Assembly (NCBI GenBank): GCA_013361095.1
Contig: JAATWA010000001.1
Location: forward strand, 124,001-188,000
Origin: Pseudanabaena biceps
GTDB taxonomy: Bacteria; Cyanobacteriota; Cyanobacteriia; Pseudanabaenales; Pseudanabaenaceae
DNA length: 64,000 bases
Direction: 5' to 3'
Positions 27,173 to 35,329 of this stretch are shown here, piece after piece. The notes beneath the pieces were generated by a model. The model worked only from the letters and a program-made list of their open reading frames with translations, was not told the DNA's origin and made no database searches. Both the position numbers and the translations under genes were made by a program. Position 1 is the stretch's first letter; every line of letters starts with the position of its first letter.

Positions 27173-27222
27173 ACCACGTTGACATCGTGGGGGTCGGTGG
27201 TTCGAGTCCACTTGTGTTCATA
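27173..27222. other. attR core (50-bp direct repeat, tRNA-Val 3' fragment)
   Basis: Exact copy of 13626-13675. It holds the displaced 3' part of tRNA-Val and marks the right end of the island. The weaker homology beyond it is split by IS copy B and resumes at 28005. Confidence 0.92.
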
Positions 27223-27226
27223 AGCT

Positions 27227-28004
27227 GGCGTTGCACAAATGAAGGATGAATGAGTAAATAAAAGACAACGAGTTTAAGCAATGAAACATAATGAAATGTC
27301 CAAAGTGCGGATCATCACATATTCGTAAGAATGGGAAATGAGGAGACAAGCAAAATCATATTTGCGCTGATTGTGGTCGTCAGTTCATCGATAGCTACTC
27401 AGTACTTGGGTATTCTCAAGATATCAAGAAAATATGTCTAAAAATGTACTGTAACGGCATGGGATTTAGACAGATCGAGAGATGCACCGATGTTAGCCAT
27501 AATTCAGTCATCAACTGGGTGAGAGAAGTAGCCAAACCATTACCCGAGCATCCACCGATTGAGACTATTCCTGATGTTGGTGAACTAGATGAACTCCAGA
27601 CTTTTGTTGGGTCAAAAAAAAACTTGATTTGGCTATGGACTGCGGTGAATCATTTTAGCCAAGGTATATTGGCTTGGGTATTAGGCGATAGGAGTAGTCA
27701 AACCTTTAAAACTCTATGGACATTGATTAAAGTTTGGCAATGCTATTTCTGGGTTACCGATGGCTACTGTGTCTATAAAATGTTTGTTAACTCGGAAGAT
27801 CAAATTATTAGCAAAACCTACATGACTAGAGTTGAGGGTGAAAATACAAGACTGAGACATTATCTTGCCCGATTGCATCGCAAAACTTTATGTTATTCAA
27901 AATCGGAAGAAATGTTGAGACATTCAATTCGTTTGTTAATTCACTATCTTAAGTACAAATCAATTCCTAGCTTTTCTTGATTCATCTTTCATTTGTGCAA
28001 TGCC
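27227..28004 (+). mobile_element. IS1-family insertion sequence (copy B, decayed)
   Basis: This 778-bp element is flanked by the 8-bp duplication CATAAGCT (27219-27226 and 28005-28012). Its inverted ends read GGCGTTGCACAAATGAAGG on the left and GGCATTGCACAAATGAAAG from the right. It is related to copy A but clearly diverged, so the two are different members of one family. It lies just outside attR. Confidence 0.9.
27291..27980 (+). pseudogene. IS1-family transposase with premature stop
   Basis: The frame starts at ATG 27291 with MKCPKCGSSHIRKNGK, then meets TGA at 27339-27341 (codon 17). The same frame continues with GDKQNHICADCGRQF and the complete helix-turn-helix and DDE core to 27980. 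Copy A reads through at the equivalent place. A protein starting at ATG 27444 would lack the zinc finger, so it is probably inactive. Confidence 0.88.
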
Positions 28005-28446
28005 CATAAGCTGGAGCGCCAATAACAGGAAAGCCTTTGGGAGTCATGATCAACTCCTGAAGGTATATTCTATCGTCAATACAGCGCTTTGTGCTTAATT
28101 AAAACCCAGAGAAATTTTGGGAAGCGGCGCTCCGCGCCGCTTCCCAAAATTTCTCTGTACTACTCAAAGCCTCAACAGGCTGTAAGACAATTGATGTCAG
28201 GCTACTAAAACTTTTGTCTTTTCGATGGCAATTTACAAACGCTTGGCTTTTAATCGCCATCTGCTTGAAATCTTTATTTCCCTGTTAGATTTAGACCTTA
28301 CTTCGATTAAATCTCACCCTAATTTCCACAAGATTTGCTCCTACGGCTCTATTTCTGACCCAATTAGTCCGTAGTATTGATCTAGATTAGGGTCAATCAG
28401 ATTCCTTGGCTACATACTTAAGTGATTTTCTAGATGTGGATTTTAA
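28005..28446. other. intergenic region with continuation of the att homology
   Basis: From 28005 to about 28080 the sequence resembles 13672-13750 (GAGCGCCAATAACAGG against GAGAGCCAATAACAGT and onward), so homology between the two island ends extends beyond the 50-bp core. A hairpin repeat follows at 28107-28157. The remaining 290 bp show no gene. Confidence 0.65.
28107..28157. repeat. hairpin repeat, AAAACCC type
   Basis: CAGAGAAATTTTGGGAAGCG and its complement pair perfectly around a GGCGC-TCC-GCGCC core, preceded by AAAACC at 28101. Confidence 0.8.
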
Positions 28447-29805
28447 ATGAGCAGTTGGAGCAAACAAAAACTTATTACTCCCCTTGCTCGTTTTTCCGAT
28501 CGCCTAATTTGGCTTGCCGAACAACCAGTTTTTGGCGTAATGGCGATCGCCTTACTCGCCTTCGCGTCCCGCTTTTGGAATATTGATGGCACAGCCGATA
28601 TTGTCTTTGATGAAGTTTACTATCCTAAATTTGCTCAAAACTATCTGCGTGGAGAGCCACTTTTTGATGCTCACCCACCGCTAGCCAAATACATCATTGC
28701 TCTCGGCATTGAGATTTTTGGCTATGCCCCATTGGGCTATCGGATTATGACCGCGATCGCAGGGGCGCTCGTACCTTTAGTGACCTACGAATTTATTTGG
28801 CAGCTAAGCGATCGCCGCAGTTGGGCATGGCTAACAGGTTGTTTTATTGCCCTCGATGGCTTGCTATTAGTGGAGTCGAGATTTGGCTTGATCAATATCT
28901 ATATTTTGCTATTTGGAATGCTTAGCCAGCTATGTATGGTACTTGCACTGAAGCGATCGCGACAGCGCTGGTTTTGGGCGATCGCCACTGGCTTGATGTT
29001 AGGAGCATCGGTAAGTACTAAATGGACGGGCATGGCTTATATCGTCGGATTGATCGCGATCGCCATCTATACATGGTCACGCTATCGCCAAGCCCTAAAC
29101 TTAGCCCAGATCATCATTTGTCTGATAATTCTGCCAATTGGCTTTTATTTTGTGCAGTGGATTCCCCATTTGATGCTCAATCCTGAACGTGACATTTGGG
29201 AACTACACCGCCAGATCCTTGGCTTCCATCAAAATCTGGGTCTTGGCAAAACAGAGCCAATTCATCCCTATTGCTCACCTTGGTGGAGTTGGGTGTTATT
29301 GATTCGTCCTGTCGCCTATTTTTTTGAAACACGCCCCAATAGCATGGTGGAGTTTGTCCATGCGATGGGCAATCCGATTTTGTATTGGCTAAGTGCGATC
29401 GCCTTACTGATTTGCTTAGCATTTGTAATTGCCTCAAAAATGCGGTGTACTCCTAAATTTGTTACCGAACTTTATGTCCACGATCGATCACGAGGACAAT
29501 CAAATTCAGTCAAGTTTATGTCCTATATCACCATCAGTTTTGCCGCCCATTGGCTACCTTGGAGCATCAGCCGTCGTTGCACATTTCTCTATCACTATAT
29601 GCCCGCCTCAGTTTTCGCTTTTGCCGCCCTTGCCCTCCTAATTTCCTTACTCTGGCAGTCAAATTTTCCCCGTATAAGAGCGATCGGTTCAGGAATTTTT
29701 GGACTAGTGGCGATCGCTTTTATTTTTTGGTTGCCGATTTATATCGGTTTACCGATCTCATCAGGTTATTTGCCCGTGCTAATGTGGTTGCGTAGTTGGA
29801 TCTAA
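28447..29805 (+). CDS. phospholipid-carrier-dependent glycosyltransferase (GT39/PMT family)
   Basis: The 452-residue protein has about ten membrane helices. It carries the catalytic acidic pair of the PMT family in the first loop (IVFDEVYYPKFA), followed by FDAHPPLAKYIIALG and KWTGMAY. Family members move a mannose or other sugar from a polyprenyl-phosphate donor to exported proteins or glycolipids at the cytoplasmic membrane. The acceptor is unknown. It is the first host gene after the island. DnaJ follows 119 bp downstream on the same strand. Confidence 0.85.
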   Translation: MSSWSKQKLITPLARFSDRLIWLAEQPVFGVMAIALLAFASRFWNIDGTADIVFDEVYYPKFAQNYLRGEPLFDAHPPLAKYIIALGIEIFGYAPLGYRIMTAIAGALVPLVTYEFIWQLSDRRSWAWLTGCFIALDGLLLVESRFGLINIYILLFGMLSQLCMVLALKRSRQRWFWAIATGLMLGASVSTKWTGMAYIVGLIAIAIYTWSRYRQALNLAQIIICLIILPIGFYFVQWIPHLMLNPERDIWELHRQILGFHQNLGLGKTEPIHPYCSPWWSWVLLIRPVAYFFETRPNSMVEFVHAMGNPILYWLSAIALLICLAFVIASKMRCTPKFVTELYVHDRSRGQSNSVKFMSYITISFAAHWLPWSISRRCTFLYHYMPASVFAFAALALLISLLWQSNFPRIRAIGSGIFGLVAIAFIFWLPIYIGLPISSGYLPVLMWLRSWI

Positions 29806-29924
29806 TCCGACCAAAGACGCTGCATTGTAACGTTTTTGGTTAGTGCTTTTGGCAATCTTACAAAGGTTTCCACAAGCATCGATAGGGTAAGCTAAGTAAT
29901 CTCCTTGTTTGCAGTTCGGGAAAT

Positions 29925-30899
29925 ATGCAAAACTTTCGCAATTATTATGAAATTCTCGGCGTACCAAAAACCGCCACAGCCGACGAAATCAAGCGCTCCT
30001 ATCGCAGGCTGGCGCGGAAATATCATCCCGACCTGAATCCCAACGATAAGGCAGCCGAAGAACGTTTTAAAGATATCGGCGAAGCCTATGAAGTCCTCGC
30101 TGACACCACCAAACGTCAGCAATATGATCGGTTTGGGCAATATTGGAAACAAGGTGGTTTTCAAGGCTCTGGTGGACGCGCCCCCTCACCGTCTCGTGAG
30201 CAGTATACCCCTGACTTTGAGCGAGGTTACACAGGTGATGTGGACTTCAGCCAATACAATGACTTCCAAGAATTTGTTGATCAACTTTTAGGTAAATTTC
30301 GCACTAATGAACGCGCTCAAGATACTAGCGGCGGCGCATCTTCCTATCGCACCACAACCCAAGCCCCACCTCGCCCCACCCCCCGCCGCGATTCTGAAGC
30401 TCTCTTAGAGTTGCCCCTCGAACGCGCCTATGTTGGTGGTCGTGAGCGCATCCGCCTCGAAGATGGGCGATCGCTAGAAGTAAATATGCCCGCAGGTGTT
30501 CTCTCAGGTCAAAGAATTCGTCTCAAAGGTCAAGGGACTTCGGGCGGTGATCTCTATCTCAAAATCACCCTCAAACCCCACAACTTTTTTACTCTAGAGG
30601 GTCACGATATTCGCTGTCAGTTACCAATCTCACCGAGTGAGTCAGTGTTAGGTGTTCAAGTGGAAGTTCCTACCCTTGGCGGACTGGTGAAATTAACTAT
30701 CCCACCTGCGGTTAAGTCGGGGCAGCAATTGCGTCTATCTGGCAAAGGTTTCCCTAAAGACGCAAGAACCTTTGGCGATCAGTATGTAGAAGTTCAGATT
30801 GTGGTTCCCAAAAACCCCACTAAGCAAGAACGCGAACTCTACGAAAAGTTGCTAGCAATCCAGTCCTTTGATCCTCGCGAAAACTTACCGAAAAAGTAA
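29925..30899 (+). CDS. DnaJ/CbpA-type co-chaperone without zinc finger
   Basis: The J domain (residues 6-70) carries the HPD motif (YHPDLNP). A Gly/Ser/Tyr-rich linker follows, then the two C-terminal substrate-binding barrels ([45 protein letters not shown]). The CxxCxGxG zinc modules of DnaJ proper are absent, so it is a type II, CbpA-like protein. It stimulates a DnaK ATPase in folding or stress responses; no dnaK lies in the window. A hairpin at 30903-30929 follows directly. Confidence 0.9.
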   Translation: MQNFRNYYEILGVPKTATADEIKRSYRRLARKYHPDLNPNDKAAEERFKDIGEAYEVLADTTKRQQYDRFGQYWKQGGFQGSGGRAPSPSREQYTPDFERGYTGDVDFSQYNDFQEFVDQLLGKFRTNERAQDTSGGASSYRTTTQAPPRPTPRRDSEALLELPLERAYVGGRERIRLEDGRSLEVNMPAGVLSGQRIRLKGQGTSGGDLYLKITLKPHNFFTLEGHDIRCQLPISPSESVLGVQVEVPTLGGLVKLTIPPAVKSGQQLRLSGKGFPKDARTFGDQYVEVQIVVPKNPTKQERELYEKLLAIQSFDPRENLPKK

Positions 30900-30902
30900 A
30901 CA

Positions 30903-30929
30903 TTAGGGCGGTGCATCGCACCGCCCTAA
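30903..30929. terminator. hairpin between dnaJ-like gene and crr6
   Basis: TTAGGGCGGTGC pairs with GCACCGCCCTAA around ATC, 4 bp after the DnaJ stop. Confidence 0.65.
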
Positions 30930-30949
30930 ATAATTTTATCTAAAAGCTT

Positions 30950-31432
30950 ATGTCTACTGTCATCTACGTTAATCAAGCCTGTATTGAGTCGCTGGATATT
31001 AGTCCTGCCAAAATTGCGATCGCCAAGTTGTTAGCCAATTGGGATGAGACACCAGAAAGCGATCGCCAGTTTCAAATAGAACTTGTTTGGGATAAAGAAG
31101 ATGGCGACCCTCGCGAACTGTCAGAAATCTCGGAAGTGCGCCTCTGGTTTGTGCGTCTCGATGCCACCTATCCTTGGTTTAGCTATCTCCTCGATTGGCG
31201 TACAGAACTCAGTCGCTATGCCGCAATGCTAGTCCCCCACGAGTTTAAACGCGAAGGTGACGGCTATGTGTTGCAATACAATCCTGAAGCATTAGAGCTT
31301 TTTGTAATGCAGAAGGTATTCACAATTTCTCTCTGGCTCAAGTCACGCGGTATTGATAGTACGGCGAAGTTACAACAAATGACTCAAAGTCTCGGCTATG
31401 AGTTAGATTCAGTATTCTTTAATCTTTTATAA
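30950..31432 (+). CDS. crr6: CRR6-like NDH-1 assembly factor (DUF1817)
   Basis: The 160-residue soluble protein matches the CRR6/DUF1817 family pattern as I remember it: EDGDPRELSEISEVRLWFVRLDA, then PWFSYLLDW, YAAMLVPHEF and EALELFVMQKVF. CRR6 proteins help mature NdhI and assemble the hydrophilic arm of the NDH-1 complex, which drives cyclic electron flow around photosystem I. I rely on motif recall rather than a search. Start ATG 30950 is the first in frame. Confidence 0.75.
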   Translation: MSTVIYVNQACIESLDISPAKIAIAKLLANWDETPESDRQFQIELVWDKEDGDPRELSEISEVRLWFVRLDATYPWFSYLLDWRTELSRYAAMLVPHEFKREGDGYVLQYNPEALELFVMQKVFTISLWLKSRGIDSTAKLQQMTQSLGYELDSVFFNLL

Positions 31433-31440
31433 AATTGATA

Positions 31441-31504
31441 CCGCCTTTCCCATTGAATGAGGGTTCGCGGCGGAGCCGCGAACCCTCATTCAATGGGAAA
31501 GGAG
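31441..31504. mobile_element. TA-flanked palindromic element (64 bp)
   Basis: The whole 64 bp is one near-perfect palindrome from CCGCCTTTCCC to GGGAAAGGAG, with core CGCGG-CGGAG-CCGCG. A TA dinucleotide borders it on both sides. It is a short member of the CTCCCTTCCCA-ended family and also sits where a crr6 terminator is expected. Confidence 0.7.
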
Positions 31505-31534
31505 TATGCTAGAACAGATAACTATCCATCAGTT

Positions 31535-31685
31535 TTAGGACTTACGCAGAAATTGATTAAGCCCTCACCCCTAGCCCCTCTCCCGCAGGCGAGGGGAACA
31601 AGAAAAAGTTAGAATCTTGCGCCCCTTCTCCCGCGGGAGAAGGGGTTGGGGGATGAGGGGAGATTTCACTTCGCGTAAGTCCTAA
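31535..31685. mobile_element. MITE-like element with TTAGGACTTACGCA ends
   Basis: TTAGGACTTACGC and GCGTAAGTCCTAA are perfect inverted repeats 151 bp apart. Inside are two GC-rich hairpins (CCCCTCTCCCGCAGG region and CCCCTTCTCCCGCGGGAGAA). There is no reading frame. Related ends occur at 14927-15021, and the inner hairpins recur at 61.1 kb. Confidence 0.78.
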
Positions 31686-31770
31686 GTTTATGGCAATTGA
31701 AGATCTACAGATAGATCTCAAGGAAATTCTTGTATTTATTGGTTCGGCACTGGTTCAGTTGCATGGGATA

Positions 31771-31858
31771 CTCCCTTCCCACTATCAAAATATAAAAACC
31801 CAGAACTAGCGTGGCGGCGCGAAGCGCCGCCACGTCTAATTTTTCACTGGGAAGGGAG
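31771..31858. mobile_element. TA-flanked MITE (88 bp) with CTCCCTTCCCA ends
   Basis: CTCCCTTCCCA and TGGGAAGGGAG are perfect terminal inverted repeats. TA flanks both sides (31769-31770, 31859-31860). The centre is AAAACCCAGAACTAGCG then a GCGTGGCGGCGC-GAA-GCGCCGCCACG hairpin. TA duplications and this size fit a MITE moved by an IS630/Tc1-mariner-type transposase. Confidence 0.75.
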
Positions 31859-31893
31859 TAGCTATGATCATTGTCTAGATTGAGTTAAATTAC

Positions 31894-32892
31894 ATGATGA
31901 CTGTTAGAAATTTGGGAGAGCAAGGACTGCTGAAAATTTTTCGGCAATATTGCAGTGAAGTTGTCGGGGATGACGCGGCAGCGATGGGGGTAACTCTACC
32001 AAATCATCAGATGGTGGTGACTACAGATATGTTGATCGATGAAGTTCATTTTAGCGATCGCACTACTAGCCCTGAGGATGTGGGTTGGCGAGCGGCGGCT
32101 GTAAACTTATCGGATTTAGCTGCGATGGGTGCTAAGCCTTGGGGACTAGTCATGTCCGTGGGCTTGCCATCTGAAACAGAAGTGGAATGGATTGAATCTG
32201 TATATAAAGGTTTTAGTCAATGTTTGCGAACCTATGACACAGAACTCGTGGGGGGTGATACTGTGCGATCGCCGATTCGGACATTAGCAGTTACCGCCTT
32301 TGGACAGGTTCCCCAACATCAGCTTATACAAAGACACACTGCCCAAGTTGGTGACGCGCTTGTGATCACAGGACAACATGGATTGTCTAAAGCAGGACTA
32401 GAGATACTTCTCAATCCCGATCTCTATCATGATTTTCGCGATCGCTCAGGTGTAGATCAAGAATTAATTCAATCAATCTGTCGTTATCACCAACGACCAA
32501 TTCCCCGTTTTGATGCGATCGCGATGCTGCATCAAATTTTACAGGAGACATTAAAGCAAGATCCCTTTACAGTTTCAGGAATGGATAGCAGTGATGGACT
32601 TGCTGATGCGATCGCCCAAATTTGTCGCGCTAGTCATGTCGGTGTCGATCTCGATTGGCAAGCCTTACCAATTCCTGAAGTCGTGAAAACTTTAGCAGGC
32701 GATCGCGCCTTAGATTGGGTATTGTATGGCGGAGAAGATTTTGAATTAGTCTTATGTATGCCTTTTAAGTTAGCTAATCAATTTATTAAACAATTACCTA
32801 CAGCAATAATTATTGGTGAAATTACTAGCGAGATTTCTAAAAACAATCAATTACATAAGTTAGAAATACGATCGACTTTCCAGCATTTTTGA
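31894..32892 (+). CDS. thiL: thiamine-monophosphate kinase ThiL
   Basis: ThiL makes thiamine diphosphate from thiamine phosphate and ATP. The 332-residue sequence has VVGDDAAAMG near the start, MVVTTDMLIDEVHF, the ATP-binding AAVNLSDLAAMGAKP, VGGDTVRSP and, near the C-terminus, SGMDSSDGLADA and YGGEDFELV, all family hallmarks with metal-binding aspartates. No thiamine riboswitch is visible upstream; the region holds repeats instead. It appears monocistronic. Confidence 0.94.
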   Translation: MMTVRNLGEQGLLKIFRQYCSEVVGDDAAAMGVTLPNHQMVVTTDMLIDEVHFSDRTTSPEDVGWRAAAVNLSDLAAMGAKPWGLVMSVGLPSETEVEWIESVYKGFSQCLRTYDTELVGGDTVRSPIRTLAVTAFGQVPQHQLIQRHTAQVGDALVITGQHGLSKAGLEILLNPDLYHDFRDRSGVDQELIQSICRYHQRPIPRFDAIAMLHQILQETLKQDPFTVSGMDSSDGLADAIAQICRASHVGVDLDWQALPIPEVVKTLAGDRALDWVLYGGEDFELVLCMPFKLANQFIKQLPTAIIIGEITSEISKNNQLHKLEIRSTFQHF

Positions 32893-33004
32893 GCCAACAC
32901 AGCGCTCGGCGCTGATATCACTACTATGGTTGAGGTATAAAGCACCGCAATTTTCTTTTGGTTTTATGTCCTTTGCTAACTCTCTTTTTGCTATAAAAAA
33001 CAAA

Positions 33005-33047
33005 TCATTTTTTGACATTGCTGCGAAGCAGCAATGTCAAAAAATGA
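33005..33047. repeat. hairpin repeat with GCTGC-GAA-GCAGC core
   Basis: TCATTTTTTGACATTGCTGC pairs perfectly around GAA. It lies in the 290-bp gap between thiL and pixD. Confidence 0.75.
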
Positions 33048-33182
33048 CTCTGCAAAGCAATAAAACATAGCTATAATTTACGATGTAAGCCCTTTAAAAA
33101 CTCATTTTTTAGAAAATAAGTTTCCAAAATTTTAGTTGTATTCAAAGTTCATCTGAAATATAAAAAATTCACCAATTAAATC

Positions 33183-33608
33183 ATGGCTTTATATCGTTTA
33201 ATTTATGTCAGCCAAGCTACCTCAACAGTTGGGTATCCCGAATTAGTTAGCATCATGGCTCAGTCGGAACGGAATAACCAAAAGGTGGGAATCACAGGGA
33301 TGCTCAGTTTTGGTGATTCGATGTTTTTGCAGGTATTGGAAGGAAGTCGCCGCGTAGTTAGCCAAACTTATAACCGCATCCTAGTGGATCCGCGTCATAC
33401 TAACGCCGAACTAATCGACTTCTCGGAAATTGAACATCGCGACTTCGGGCTTTGGTCGATGAAAGCTATACAGATTGAAAGTCAACCCGAACTCCGCAAT
33501 ATTATCCTGAAATACTCAAGCTCTTCTACCTTTTCTCCTATCTCTATGACTGGAAAACAAAGTCTTAATTTCTTAAGAGAAATTACCAATCTTTACCAAG
33601 CAGGTTAA
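33183..33608 (+). CDS. pixD: BLUF-domain blue-light photoreceptor, PixD-like
   Basis: A 141-residue single-domain BLUF protein. The flavin-site residues fall at the same numbers as in Synechocystis PixD: Y8, N32, Q50 (MFLQVLEG), W91 and M93. It should bind FAD and change hydrogen bonding at Q50 on blue-light absorption. PixD in Synechocystis forms a complex with the response regulator-like PixE and controls phototaxis. No pixE lies next to it here. The C-terminal 45 residues match the length of the PixD capping helices. The gene stands alone. Confidence 0.9.
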   Translation: MALYRLIYVSQATSTVGYPELVSIMAQSERNNQKVGITGMLSFGDSMFLQVLEGSRRVVSQTYNRILVDPRHTNAELIDFSEIEHRDFGLWSMKAIQIESQPELRNIILKYSSSSTFSPISMTGKQSLNFLREITNLYQAG

Positions 33609-33616
33609 TCTAGCTA

Positions 33617-33709
33617 CTCCCGTTCCACTATCAAAATAGACATTAAAACCCAAGAACTAGCGTTGCAGCGCGAAGCGCCGCAACGTCTAATCTTTCACTG
33701 GGAAGGAAG
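33617..33709. mobile_element. TA-flanked MITE (93 bp)
   Basis: CTCCCGTTCCA at the left and TGGGAAGGAAG at the right are imperfect terminal inverted repeats, flanked by TA (33615-33616, 33710-33711). The interior matches the copies at 10356 and 31771, including the GCGC-GAA-GCGCC hairpin. Confidence 0.7.
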
Positions 33710-33721
33710 TAGGACAAATCA

Positions 33722-33774
33722 AAACCTAAAAGATGAGGGGCGGCGCGAAGCGCCGCCCCTCATCTTTTGGGTTT
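33722..33774. repeat. hairpin repeat, AAAACC type
   Basis: AAACCTAAAAGATGAGGGGC pairs with its near complement around a GGCGC-GAA-GCGCC core. It is the second of four palindromes in the 370 bp between pixD and the ABC gene. Confidence 0.75.
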
Positions 33775-33799
33775 CTAGTCTATTGTGGCTTCGTTTAGT

Positions 33800-33852
33800 C
33801 CAAGAAAAACTTTGAAAAGATGGCAAAGCCATCTTTTCAAAGTTTTTCTTGG
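33800..33852. repeat. hairpin repeat with ATGGC-AAA-GCCAT core
   Basis: CCAAGAAAAACTTTGAAAAG and its complement form a 25-bp perfect stem, followed by GGTTT as in the other family members. Confidence 0.75.
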
Positions 33853-33912
33853 GTTTAAGAAAGCGCAGAAGCGCCCCTTTTACTGTTACGGCTTAGAAAA
33901 CGCTATAAAATT

Positions 33913-33959
33913 AGCTGAGGAATTTTTAGGGGCTATAGCGCTAAAAAAATTCCTCAGCT
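33913..33959. repeat. hairpin just upstream of the ABC ATPase
   Basis: AGCTGAGGAATTTTT pairs with AAAAATTCCTCAGCT around AGGGGCTATAGCGCTAA. It ends 25 bp before the ABC ATPase start and would lie in its leader. Confidence 0.6.
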
Positions 33960-33984
33960 TTGACTTTGATTAGGGTATTTGGCA

Positions 33985-35148
33985 ATGGCTCCTGTGCGCT
34001 TATGTGGTGTTACTAAAAGTTTTGGACAAAATGTTGTACTTCAAAATATTGATCTAGAAGTACACGATCGCGAGTTTATGGTTTTAGTAGGTCCTTCTGG
34101 CTGTGGCAAAAGTACTTTACTAAGATTAATTGCGGGTTTAGAAGAAGTAAGTGATGGCTCCATTTATTTGGGCGATCGCCAAATAAATCATTTACCGCCC
34201 AAAGTGCGTGATATCGCGATGGTATTCCAAAGCTATGCCCTCTATCCGCATATGACCGTATATAACAATATTGCTTTTGGACTGAGGAGACAGCGATCGC
34301 ACAAGTTATCAACTTTATCTAAGTTGGTTTGGTTTTCTGAGGCAAATCAAAAACAACGCGCTGATATTGATAGTCGAGTGCAGCAAGTTGCTGAGTCGTT
34401 GCAAATCTCACATTTATTAAATCGCAAACCTAAAGAACTATCAGGGGGACAAAAACAAAGAGTTGCCCTCGGTCGCGCGATCGCGCGTAATCCGCAAGTC
34501 TTTTTAATGGATGAGCCGCTATCAAATCTGGATGCTCAGTTACGCAGTGATACGCGATCGCAAATCGTGCAGTTACAAAAACATTTGCAAGTGACGACAA
34601 TCTATGTGACCCATGATCAAGTTGAAGCAATGACTATGGGCGATCGCATTGTGGTACTAAACAAAGGCGACATTCAGCAAGTGGATACGCCTTTAAATAT
34701 TTATCGAAAACCCGCTAATCAATTTGTGGCTGGGTTTATGGGATCACCACCGATGAATTTTCTGCCCGTGGTGATCGGGCATGACGGTAAGTTACAAGGT
34801 GAATGTTTAGCCAAGGCGATCGCGCTTAATGATTTACCGATTAAAAAAATTGGTAGCGATCGAGCTTTTACATTAGGTTTTCGTCCTGAAGATTTGCAAC
34901 CTGCAACATCCGACAATGCTCACTTTATCGGTATCGTAGAGCTGATCGAATCCCTCGGTTCAGAGACAATCGTGTTACTAAAAGTCAGTAATGGGGACAA
35001 TGACATTGAGATTAGAGCGCGAGTGTCGGCAGATGTGAGTTTAGAGCGTCATTGGCAAATTGGCGATCGCAGCTTTTGGCAATTTGATCTTCATAAGCTC
35101 TATGGCTTTGACAGCGAGTCAGGGCAAACTTTATATTTTCCTTACTAG
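33985..35148 (+). CDS. ABC transporter ATPase, MalK/UgpC family
   Basis: The nucleotide-binding domain has Walker A GPSGCGKST, Q-loop MVFQSYALYPHMTV, signature LSGGQKQR, Walker B VFLMDEPLSNLD and the switch H in THDQ. A C-terminal TOBE/MOP-like regulatory domain of the MalK/UgpC type follows. A 25-residue basic insertion (KLSTLSKLVWFSEANQKQRA) sits in the helical subdomain. Such ATPases energise sugar or glycerol-phosphate importers and are often shared by several permeases. None lies nearby. ATG 33985 is preferred over TTG 33979. Confidence 0.87.
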   Translation: MAPVRLCGVTKSFGQNVVLQNIDLEVHDREFMVLVGPSGCGKSTLLRLIAGLEEVSDGSIYLGDRQINHLPPKVRDIAMVFQSYALYPHMTVYNNIAFGLRRQRSHKLSTLSKLVWFSEANQKQRADIDSRVQQVAESLQISHLLNRKPKELSGGQKQRVALGRAIARNPQVFLMDEPLSNLDAQLRSDTRSQIVQLQKHLQVTTIYVTHDQVEAMTMGDRIVVLNKGDIQQVDTPLNIYRKPANQFVAGFMGSPPMNFLPVVIGHDGKLQGECLAKAIALNDLPIKKIGSDRAFTLGFRPEDLQPATSDNAHFIGIVELIESLGSETIVLLKVSNGDNDIEIRARVSADVSLERHWQIGDRSFWQFDLHKLYGFDSESGQTLYFPY

Positions 35149-35200
35149 CTATTGCTAATTGACGATGCGCGGCTTCGAGACGCAAACCAAAAAATTCAAT

Positions 35201-35230
35201 TTGACATTAAAAACAATCTGCGAGATTATA
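35201..35230 (+). promoter_or_regulatory. promoter of tRNA-Ala
   Basis: TTGACA at 35201-35206 is followed after 18 bp by ATTATA at 35225-35230, about 22 bp upstream of the tRNA. Confidence 0.6.
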
Positions 35231-35251
35231 GATAAGCTGATAAATCAGTAA

Positions 35252-35324
35252 GGGGCTATAGCGCAGTTGGTAGCGCATCTCAATGGCATTGAGAGGGTCA
35301 GCGGTTCGAATCCGCTTAGCTCCA
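35252..35324 (+). tRNA. tRNA-Ala (GGC)
   Basis: The acceptor GGGGCTA/TAGCTCC includes the G3-U70 pair that defines tRNA-Ala. The anticodon is GGC in loop ATGGCAT, the D arm is GCGCAGTTGGTAGCGC and the T arm is AGCGG/CCGCT. CCA is not encoded. The convergent nucleotidyltransferase gene ends five bases downstream. Confidence 0.94.
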
Positions 35325-35329
35325 TAAAT

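Larger units (their letters stand above)
13626..27222. mobile_element. integrative element in tRNA-Val carrying AbiF-like and type I R-M cargo
   Basis: The element is bounded by 50-bp identical direct repeats (13626-13675 and 27173-27222), with the integrase next to the left one. The unit length is about 13.5 kb. Contents in order are integrase, zinc protein, small basic protein, prim-pol, D5 helicase, Abi_2 protein with an upstream hairpin RNA, hsdR, hsdS (split by an IS) and hsdM. No capsid, tail, portal, terminase or conjugation genes are present. It therefore resembles a plasmid- or satellite-like integrative element with its own replication proteins rather than a prophage. Confidence 0.9.

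Noticed and set aside
13626-27222. Island interpreted as a prophage
   Set aside because: No terminase, portal, capsid, tail or lysis gene is present, only integrase, replication and defence genes.
27444-27980. Separate 178-residue transposase gene
   Set aside because: The true frame starts at 27291 and is broken by a TGA at codon 17, so the shorter frame is the rest of a pseudogene.
31535-31685. Possible CRISPR repeats, suggested by repeated CCCCTCTCCC-like motifs
   Set aside because: There are only two unequal inverted copies without spacers of uniform length and no cas genes in the window. The same holds for 61103-61263.
33785-33973. Plus-strand frame of 62 codons before the ABC ATPase
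   Set aside because: It is composed of two hairpin repeats and their spacer.
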